From Pseudomonadota bacterium (GTDB taxonomy: Bacteria; Pseudomonadota; Gammaproteobacteria; Burkholderiales; Burkholderiaceae_C): a DNA stretch of 64,000 nt. The stretch is taken from contig JAEZWW010000018.1 in the NCBI GenBank assembly GCA_023442945.1, positions 1 through 64,000 of the forward strand. The letters are read 5' to 3'. Below are positions 24,868 through 31,755 of this stretch, one piece after another (within the stretch, counting starts at the first letter, position 1; each line of letters starts with the position of its first letter). The notes under the pieces are model-generated. The model had not been told where the DNA came from. It did not search any database and saw only the letters and a program-made list of their open reading frames with translations. Made by a program: the position numbers and the translations under genes.

Positions 24868-27003
24868 TCAGGCCGCGGGCTGCCACACGGCACGCGCGTC
24901 GGCCACGACCACGCTGTCGCCGCGCGCCATCACCGGGTTGGCCTCGCATTCGGCCAGGCGCGGGCCCAGCAGCGTGGCCAGTTGGCCAAAGCGCAGCGCC
25001 AGGTCCACCAGCGCGTCCACGTTGACTGGCGGCTTGCCGCGGTAGCCGGTCAGCAGCGGGTACAGGCGCAGACCTTCAACGGCGCGGCGGATCGCCATCG
25101 GGCCGGCCGCTGCGGGCAGCAGCACGGTGTCCTTGAGCAGCTCGACCAGGGTGCCGCCGATGCCGATGGTCAGCAGCGCGCCAAACTGTGCGTCCCAGTG
25201 CGTGCCGATCAGCAATTCCGCATCGGCGCGCGCCTGCTGCTGCACCAGCACGCCGTCGAACTGCGCGCCGGGCACGCGGGCCGTGGCCTGCTGCAACGCC
25301 GCGAACTGCTGGCGCACCGCGGCCTCATCGGCCACGCCCAGCACCACGCCGCCGACGTCGCTCTTGTGGCTGATCTGCGCCGACACCAACTTCATCACCA
25401 CGGGGTAGCCGATGTCCGCGGCGGCGCGCACGGCGTCGTCGGCGCTGCGCACCCATGCGCCGCGCGTGGTCGGGATGCCGGCCGCGGCCAGCAAGCGCTT
25501 GGCCTCGTATTCAGACACCAGGCCGGCGGGCCACGCGGCTACCAACTGTTCGACCGGGGCCGCGTCAAAGCGGGGCGGCGCCGCGTCTTCCTGCGGCAGG
25601 CTTTGGTACGCCAGGCGGTTGCGCAGGTAGCCCAGCGCCTCCTTGATGTTGGCGAAGTTGACCAGGCCCGCGGCCTTCAGCACCGCGCCGGCCTCGGCGC
25701 CCGCGCCGCTGGCGGCGTTGACGAAGGCGACCGGCTTGGACGACGCGCGGTTGATGTCGACGATGGTCTGCGCGGTGGGCACCATCTCGGGCATGGTGGT
25801 CATCAGGAACAGGCCGGCGCCGACGCCCGGGTCGCTGAGCAGCGTGTCGATCACCTTGCGCAGCCACAGCGGGTCGCCCACGCGCTGTGGCGCGGGCACG
25901 GCGCCCAAGTCAAAAGGCAGGCGCGCGCCGGCTTCGGGCATCAGGGTGAGCAGCTTTTGCACCGTGTCGGCGCTCAGCGTGGTGGCTTGCAGGCCGGCCT
26001 CACCGATCAGGTCGCTGGCCACCGCGCCGCCACCGCCGGAGCCCGACAGCACCGCCACCTGCGGGCCGCTGGGCGCGGGAAGGCGGCCCCAGGCCGCGGC
26101 TTGCGCGACCAGCTCCAGGAAGTCGTCCACCAGCACGGCGCCGGCGTGGCGCACGCTGGCTTCGAACGCCCCAAACTCGCCGGCCAGGCTGGCGGTGTGC
26201 GACTGCACGGCCTTCTGGCCCAGCGCGGTGCGCCCGGCCTTGACCACCAGCACCGGCTTGCCCGCCGCACGCGCGGCGCGCAACAGGCGCAGGAAGCGCG
26301 CGCCGTCTTTGATGCCTTCGACATACAGCGCGATGACTTCGCTGTTGGCGTCGCCGATGGCGTATTCCAGAAAGTCGCACACCTCCAGGTCGGCCTGGTT
26401 GCCCAGCGACACGCAAAAGCTGAAGCCGGTGCCTAGGTCGTAGGCGCGCGACAGCATGGCGCCGGCCAGCGCGCCGCTTTGGCTGATCAAGGCGATGTTT
26501 CCCTTGATCAGCTGGTCGTTGCGCATCAGCGCCTGCGCGTTCAGCAAGCACAGGTCGTGCTGGCTGCTGAAGTAGCCCATGCAGTTGGGGCCGATGATGC
26601 GCATGCCGGCGCGCTGCGCAATCTGCAGCAGCTGGTCCTGCAGGGCCGCGCCTTCCGCACCGCTTTCGGCGAACTGCGAGGTGACCATCAACGCCACCTT
26701 CACGCCCGCCTTGGCGCAGTCTTCGAACGCCGCCAGCGTCAACGCCTGCGGCACCACCACCACCGCCACGTCGACCGGCTGGCCGATGGCGCTGACGCTG
26801 GGGAAGGCCTTCAGCCCCTGCACCGTTTCGGCGCGCGGGTTGACCGGGTAGACGGCGCCCGGGTACTTGAATTTGCGCAGCAGGTTCAGGATGCTGCCGC
26901 CCCACTTCATCACGTCGTCCGACGCCCCCAGGATGGCCACTCCGCGCGGGTTCAGCGCGCAGCGCACCGCGTCCAGCGACGACGCACTCACAGCCTGGTC
27001 CAT
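24868..27003 (-). CDS. NDP-forming acyl-CoA synthetase (CoA-binding plus ATP-grasp)
   Basis: 711 residues. The N-terminal CoA-binding Rossmann domain begins ALNPRGVAILGASDD. A succinyl-CoA ligase-like domain follows, with GPNCMGYF and ISQSGALAGAML. The phosphohistidine loop region is around VVKAGRTALGQKAVQSHTAS. The C-terminal ATP-grasp domain contains GYPVVMKLVSAQISHKSDVGG and LIGTHWDAQFGALLTIGIGG. The enzyme couples acyl-CoA formation to ATP with ADP and phosphate as products (reversible), on an acid that cannot be named from sequence. It starts three bases after the Bug gene, so both are in one transcript. Confidence 0.9.
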   Translation of the reverse strand: MDQAVSASSLDAVRCALNPRGVAILGASDDVMKWGGSILNLLRKFKYPGAVYPVNPRAETVQGLKAFPSVSAIGQPVDVAVVVVPQALTLAAFEDCAKAGVKVALMVTSQFAESGAEGAALQDQLLQIAQRAGMRIIGPNCMGYFSSQHDLCLLNAQALMRNDQLIKGNIALISQSGALAGAMLSRAYDLGTGFSFCVSLGNQADLEVCDFLEYAIGDANSEVIALYVEGIKDGARFLRLLRAARAAGKPVLVVKAGRTALGQKAVQSHTASLAGEFGAFEASVRHAGAVLVDDFLELVAQAAAWGRLPAPSGPQVAVLSGSGGGGAVASDLIGEAGLQATTLSADTVQKLLTLMPEAGARLPFDLGAVPAPQRVGDPLWLRKVIDTLLSDPGVGAGLFLMTTMPEMVPTAQTIVDINRASSKPVAFVNAASGAGAEAGAVLKAAGLVNFANIKEALGYLRNRLAYQSLPQEDAAPPRFDAAPVEQLVAAWPAGLVSEYEAKRLLAAAGIPTTRGAWVRSADDAVRAAADIGYPVVMKLVSAQISHKSDVGGVVLGVADEAAVRQQFAALQQATARVPGAQFDGVLVQQQARADAELLIGTHWDAQFGALLTIGIGGTLVELLKDTVLLPAAAGPMAIRRAVEGLRLYPLLTGYRGKPPVNVDALVDLALRFGQLATLLGPRLAECEANPVMARGDSVVVADARAVWQPAA

Positions 27004-27006
27004 GCC

Positions 27007-27996
27007 TCAGTTCTCCAGCTTGATGTTCTGGTCGCGGATGACCTTGCCGTATTGCGCGTAGTCGTGTTCCCACTGTTTGCGAAACGCCGTCGGATCGGCG
27101 TAGGCCGGCTCCATCGCATAGGGCTGCATGCGCGCGATCACGTCGGGCTCCTTCAGCGCGGCTTCAAACGCGGTCGATAGCCGCTCGATCACCGGCGCTG
27201 GTGTGCCCTTGGGCGCAAAGGCGCCAAACCAGGTGCCGCCGGTACCGGGGTTGGGCACGCCGGTTTCGGCCACCGTCGGCACGTCGGGGAATTCGGGCAG
27301 GCGCTTGGGGTACTGCACCGCCAGCAGGCGCGCGCGGCCGGTCTTGGCGTACTGCAGCATGGTCACGTCGATGCTCATGTCGACACGGCCGGCCAGCAGG
27401 TCGGTGGTGATGTCGGCCGCGCCTTTGTACGGCACATGCGTCATCTGGATGCCCCAGTTCTTCTGCAGGATCTCACCCGCCAGGTGCACCTGCGAGCCAA
27501 CGCCGGACGAAGCAAACGTCACCTTGCCCGGATTCGCCTTGGCGTAGGCGATGAACTCCGCCAGGGTCTTCACCGGCAAGGCGTTGGCGACCGTGTAGGT
27601 GCTGTTGAACTCGGTCAGCTTGGCCACCGGCACCAGGTCCTTGCGCGCGTCGTAAGGCAGTTTGCGCAGCTGCGGCGTGATGGCCATGATGCCCACCGGT
27701 CCAACAAACAGCGTATTGCCGTCCGGCGCGGCCGTGGCCGTCGCGTTGGCGGCGATGGAGCCACCAGCGCCGGTGCGGTTGTCGATGATCACCGGCTGCC
27801 CCAGCGTGCGCTGCATGTGCTCGGCCATGGTGCGCAGCACCACCTCCATGCCGCCGCCGGGCGAGAAGGGGTACATGATGCGGATGGGCTGGGCGGGGAA
27901 CGGGTTCGCCGACAGCGCCCGCGCGGCGGGACCGGCCAGCATCAGACCGGCTGCGCCGGCCAATTGCAGCGCCGCGCGCCGCGATGGATGTTTCAT
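27007..27996 (-). CDS. Bug family tripartite tricarboxylate-type substrate-binding protein
   Basis: 329 residues from ATG 27996 with AGGAG nine bases upstream. A signal peptide (RRAALQLAGAAGLMLAGPAARA) precedes the TctC/Bug domain. Family motifs are IRIMYPFSPGGGMEVVLR, NRTGAGGSIAANA, PYDARKDLVPVAK, VTFASSGVGSQVHLAGE and MTHVPYKGAADITTDLLAGR. These proteins bind organic acids in the periplasm. No membrane TctA/TctB gene lies nearby, as is common for the many orphan Bug proteins of Burkholderiales. It adjoins the acyl-CoA ligase gene, which suggests a carboxylic acid ligand. Confidence 0.92.
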   Translation of the reverse strand: MKHPSRRAALQLAGAAGLMLAGPAARALSANPFPAQPIRIMYPFSPGGGMEVVLRTMAEHMQRTLGQPVIIDNRTGAGGSIAANATATAAPDGNTLFVGPVGIMAITPQLRKLPYDARKDLVPVAKLTEFNSTYTVANALPVKTLAEFIAYAKANPGKVTFASSGVGSQVHLAGEILQKNWGIQMTHVPYKGAADITTDLLAGRVDMSIDVTMLQYAKTGRARLLAVQYPKRLPEFPDVPTVAETGVPNPGTGGTWFGAFAPKGTPAPVIERLSTAFEAALKEPDVIARMQPYAMEPAYADPTAFRKQWEHDYAQYGKVIRDQNIKLEN

Positions 27997-28195
27997 GCTC
28001 AATCTCCTGAAGGGGGTGTCTTGTGTGGCCAAAGCCTGGCGACGGCGCCGGGCGAGGCGAGCCGTACTCGTGCCCTGCGTTGGCCCGCCGCCGCGGTCGG
28101 TTCAGCGTTCAGATCGGCATCGTACGCACTGGGTGAGTCCATGGGGCGCGCCCGGTTTTCCGACACACGACACGCTGTTCACAGCGCCCAAGCGC

Positions 28196-29186
28196 TCACT
28201 GCTCAACCTTGATGCCCAAGGTCTTGATCACGCGCCCATAGGCGGCGTAGTCCGACTCCCACTGCTTGCGAAACGCGGCCGGCCCGGCGAACGCGGGCTG
28301 CATGGCAAAAGGCTGCATCTTGGCCGCGACGTCGGGCACCTGCAGCGCTTTGTCGAACTCGGCCGCCAGCCGGTCGACCACCGCCGGCGGCGTGCCCTTG
28401 GGCGCGAACACGCCGAACCAGGTGCCGCTGCTGGTGCCCGAGCGCGGCACCGGCAATTCGGCCACTGTCGGCACGTCCGGGAAGTCCGGCAGGCGCTGCG
28501 CGTAGTCGACCGCCAGCAGGCGCGCCTTGCCCTGCTTGACGTACTGCAGCATGGTCACATCGGCGGTGAAGTCGACGCGCCCACCGATCAGGTCGTTGAC
28601 GATGTCGGCCGCGCCCTTGTAGGGCACGTGCGTCATCTGGATGCCCCATTCCTTCTGCAGCATCTCGCCGCGCAGATGGCCTTGCGAGCCCACGCCCGAC
28701 GTCGCGTACGTCACCTTGCCCGGATTGGCTTTGGCGTAGGCGATGAACTCGGGCAGCGTCTTGACCGGCAAGGTGTTGGCCACCGTGTAGGCCGAATGGA
28801 ATTCGCTCAGCTTGGCCACGGGCTGCATGTCCCGCATGCGTGTCGTAAGGCAGCTTGCGCAGCTGCGGCGTGATGGCCGCGATGCCAACCGGCCCCACGA
28901 ACAGCGTGTAGCCATCGGCCGGCGCCGTGACCATGGCATTGACCGCGATGGCGCCGCCCGCGCCGGTGCGGTTGTCCACGATGAAGGGCTGGCCGGTGGC
29001 GCGCTGCATCTGATCGGCCATGACGCGCAGCACCACCTCCATGCCACCGCCGGGCGAGAAGGGGTACATGATGCGCACCGGCTTGACCGGGAAGCTCTCG
29101 CTGGCCCCGCTGGTCAGGGGCGCCATCAGCGCCGCGGCGCTCCAGGCGATCACCAGGGCGCGGCGCGCCAATTTCTGTGCAGGCAT
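28196..29186 (-). pseudogene. Second Bug/TctC binding protein, frameshifted
   Basis: A paralogue of the downstream Bug protein (same motifs: RIMYPFSPGGGMEVVLRVM, NRTGAGGAIAVNA, THVPYKGAADIVNDL). From ATG 29186 (GGAG upstream) the frame is good up to QLRKLPYD; after that the family sequence continues in the next frame (DMQPVAKLSEFHSAYTVAN) to a stop at 28196. Comparing the paralogue places one extra base near 28841, since removing it restores equal length. As written, translation from the start gives a nonsense tail. This is either a real inactivating mutation or a sequencing error; the rest of the gene shows no decay. Confidence 0.85.
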
Positions 29187-29345
29187 TCCAGGAGGCTCCT
29201 CTCGGTATGGTGTTGACGCGCGGCGCGGCAATGGTCTGCCACCGAAGCGTGGTGCTGGGCTTCGGTCCATTGTGCGGTCGGCACGCGGGCGGGGCAACGC
29301 AGGCTTTCACCTGCGCGACATGGCGCGTGCGAGCCGGCTGCGCGC

Positions 29346-30164
29346 TCAGCCACCGGCGACGTCGGGGTCGCTCGGCGCGCCCAGGCCGGGTTGGCCGCTG
29401 TCCTCGTCCCCCACCCAGGGCGTGGCGCGTGCCAGCGCCATCCAGGTGCCAAAAGGCAGGCGTTCGATGGCGCGCTGCGGCGCGCGGCGCAAGGTTTGCA
29501 GGCGTTCGCCGTCCCATTGCAGCACGCCGCATTCGGGTGGGACTTCGTCGGGCTGCGCGATCGGGCGACCGCGCGCGTCCAGGCCCAGCACGTACCAGCA
29601 CGCCCCGCCCATCTGCAGGTAGGCGGCGCGCTTGTGCGGGCGTCGCAGGTCGCCCAGCAGGTCGGCCCGGCTGACCTTGATCTCGTGCACGACCGGCGCC
29701 AGGTACGCCTCGACGCTGGTGTGGCGCACCGAAAAAACATCGGGCTGGGCCACCACCCAGCGCACGTGTGGGGCTGGCGGCGCCGCCTCATCCACTATAT
29801 TTTCAATAGCTGTCTGCGCTGATTCATCTAGGGCTGGCGCCGCATTTTCCTCAGATTCCGCCAAGGGGACGCGCAAAGCAATCCCGCGCCACACCAGGCG
29901 CCCAGCGGCCCGCTGGGCCTGCGCCACGCGCTGCACCAGCGCTTCGTGCGCGCTGAGCGACTGGCGGTTGCCAGCCGCGCTGTCGCGGATCGCGCACAGG
30001 CCCGCGTCGGTCACGCGCAGCGTCTCGCAGCCTTGCGCGGCGGGCACGCGCTCCAGCAGGCCTGCGGCCAGCAGCTCGGCCTCCAGCACGTCCTGAAACG
30101 GCCAACCGGCCGACCGGTACATGGCACGCAAGCGTTGCTGGTGGCGACGGGTGAGCATGGTCAA
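29346..30164 (-). CDS. Unknown protein: winged-helix-like N terminus plus PD-(D/E)XK-like motif
   Basis: 272 residues. The N-terminal 60 residues resemble a winged helix (LTRRHQQRLRAMYRSAGWPF, ELLAAGLLERV, LRVTDAGLCAIRDSA). After a linker, the second half contains PDVFSVRHTSVEAYLAPVVH and then EIKVSRADLLGDLRRPHKRA. The D(x)n-ExK pattern followed by a Lys/Arg helix is the layout of PD-(D/E)XK nucleases, such as MmcB/DUF1052-type repair proteins. The linker (about residues 105-127) is encoded by repeat copy 10. I cannot name a family; a DNA-binding or repair role is inference. It is a single gene between unrelated neighbours. Confidence 0.7.
   Translation of the reverse strand: MTMLTRRHQQRLRAMYRSAGWPFQDVLEAELLAAGLLERVPAAQGCETLRVTDAGLCAIRDSAAGNRQSLSAHEALVQRVAQAQRAAGRLVWRGIALRVPLAESEENAAPALDESAQTAIENIVDEAAPPAPHVRWVVAQPDVFSVRHTSVEAYLAPVVHEIKVSRADLLGDLRRPHKRAAYLQMGGACWYVLGLDARGRPIAQPDEVPPECGVLQWDGERLQTLRRAPQRAIERLPFGTWMALARATPWVGDEDSGQPGLGAPSDPDVAGG
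29794..29856 (-). repeat. Dispersed repeat copy 10, orientation B, inside a gene
   Basis: ATATTTTCAATAGCTGTCTG then CGCTGATTCATCTAGGGCTG and GCGCCGCATTTTCC. The gene reads the other strand as APALDESAQTAIENIV, in the same phase as copies 11, 12 and 14. Confidence 0.85.
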
Positions 30165-30214
30165 GAACGTGGTGGCGCCGCCGCTGCGGCGTGCGGTTCA
30201 GCCGCAGCGCGCGA

Positions 30215-30649
30215 TCAATACCGCCCCGGCGTCTTCAACACCGCCATGGTGACGCGCGACACGCAGGTCAGGCGGTCGGCCTCGTCGGTCAGGCGCACGT
30301 CCCACACGTGGCTGGAGCGGCCCAGGTGCAGCGGCCGCGCCACACCGTAGACCCAGCCGTCGGGCACGGCGCGCAGGTGGTTGGCGTTGATCTCCTGCCC
30401 GACGCAGTGGTACTGGGCCGGGTCGACCACGTAGGCCGACGCCCAGGACGCCAGCGTTTCGGCCAGCACCACCGACACGCCGCCGTGCAGCACGCCAGCG
30501 GGCTGGCGCGTGCGCGCGTCCACCGGGATGCGCCCGCGCAGGAAGTCGTCGCCCGCTTCCAGCAGTTCGATGCCGAGGTGGCCGTTGGCGCAGCCCTGGC
30601 TGCGTTCGTTGGCCGAAGCGATGGGAAAGGTGGTGTGCCAGATGGCCAT
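30215..30649 (-). CDS. PaaI/YdiI-type hotdog thioesterase
   Basis: 144 residues from ATG 30649 (MAIW start typical of the family); an ATG at 30664 would add five residues. The hotdog fold shows LGIELLEAGDDFLRGRIPVD, the catalytic helix region QPAGVLHGGVSVVLAETLAS with HGG and a downstream Glu, and INANHLRAV. Members hydrolyse acyl-CoA esters, such as 1,4-dihydroxy-2-naphthoyl-CoA or phenylacetyl-CoA-derived products. It is divergently transcribed from the 2-hydroxyacid dehydrogenase, with an 80-base gap that should hold both promoters. Confidence 0.92.
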   Translation of the reverse strand: MAIWHTTFPIASANERSQGCANGHLGIELLEAGDDFLRGRIPVDARTRQPAGVLHGGVSVVLAETLASWASAYVVDPAQYHCVGQEINANHLRAVPDGWVYGVARPLHLGRSSHVWDVRLTDEADRLTCVSRVTMAVLKTPGRY

Positions 30650-30729
30650 GGTCGTGCCCTGCAAATACCCGCAAGCCTAGCGCGATATGCTTTTGCCGTC
30701 AGTTTCCTTGGCGCCCTCGCCTGTTCCCC

Positions 30730-31737
30730 ATGAACCTTCCCAAGCCCCGCGTCCTGTACTGGACGCGCATCACCGAACAGCTTGCAGCCTTGTCGGCGGC
30801 CATCGACGCGTCCGCCGTCGAGCTGATCGTCTGCCACAGCGAAGCGGAAGCGCTGGCCGCCTTGCCCAGCGTAGACGCCGCTCTGCTCCCCGGCGTCGCC
30901 ATCGGCTATTCGGCCGAGTTGGCGCAAGCCCTCGGCACCGCACCGCGCCTGCGCTGGATCCAGCTGGTGGCCACCGGCCGCGAAGGGTTGGACGCGTTGG
31001 GCGCGCCGGCCCACGTCACGATCACGGACGTGGGCACGACCGCGGCCGCCGTGGTCGGCGAACACGCCATGGCGCTGCTGCTGGCCCTGGCGCGCAATAT
31101 CGGCCCCGCGGCGTTGATGACCGAGCGCGCCACCTGGACGCGCAACGAGGTGGTGCGGGGCATGCGCTCGCTGGAAGGCATGACGCTGTGCGTGGCCGGC
31201 TTTGGCCGCATCGGCAAAGAGACCGCGCGACGCGCGCAGGCCTTTGGCATGGACTGCATCGCCGTCAACCGCAGCGGCCGCAACGACGCGCCCGAGTGGG
31301 CGCGCGAGGTGTTTGCGCTGACCGACCTGCACCACGCGCTGGCGCAGAGCGACGCGGTGGCGATCTCGCTGCCGGCGTCGCCGGATACCGACGGCTTGTT
31401 CGGCGCCAGCGCCTGGGCCGCCTGCCGGCGCGGCGCGCTGGTGACCAACGTGGGGCGCGGCACGGTGATCGACACCGACAGCCTGGTGCAGGCCTTGCAC
31501 AGCGGCCAGATCGGCGGCGCCGGGCTGGACGTGACCGAGCCCGAACCGCTGCCCGACGGCCACCCGCTATGGTCGGCACCCAATGTGTTGATCACGCCGC
31601 ACGTCGGCGGCTCGGCCAGCCGCGCCGGCACCCAGCGCCTTGCGCGGCTGGTGGAGGACAACCTGCGCCGCTTTGCGCGCGGCGAGCCTTTGCTGAACGT
31701 GGTCGACGCGCCGCGCTGGACGACCTGGCCGGGCTGA
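30730..31737 (+). CDS. D-isomer-specific 2-hydroxyacid dehydrogenase family protein
   Basis: 335 residues. The NAD-binding Rossmann motif GFGRIGKETARRA lies near residue 158. The catalytic set is in place: Arg in NVGRGTVID (about 242), Glu in DVTEPEPLP and His in ITPHVGG near 297. The N-terminal catalytic domain has the pattern LRWIQLVATG. These enzymes reduce 2-oxoacids or oxidise D-2-hydroxyacids with NAD(P). The substrate cannot be read; phosphoglycerate and hydroxypyruvate/glyoxylate are the usual options. The gene converges with fdsA, leaving 18 bases between the stops. Confidence 0.92.
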   Translation: MNLPKPRVLYWTRITEQLAALSAAIDASAVELIVCHSEAEALAALPSVDAALLPGVAIGYSAELAQALGTAPRLRWIQLVATGREGLDALGAPAHVTITDVGTTAAAVVGEHAMALLLALARNIGPAALMTERATWTRNEVVRGMRSLEGMTLCVAGFGRIGKETARRAQAFGMDCIAVNRSGRNDAPEWAREVFALTDLHHALAQSDAVAISLPASPDTDGLFGASAWAACRRGALVTNVGRGTVIDTDSLVQALHSGQIGGAGLDVTEPEPLPDGHPLWSAPNVLITPHVGGSASRAGTQRLARLVEDNLRRFARGEPLLNVVDAPRWTTWPG

Positions 31738-31755
31738 GCGTTTGCGCGGCGGGCG

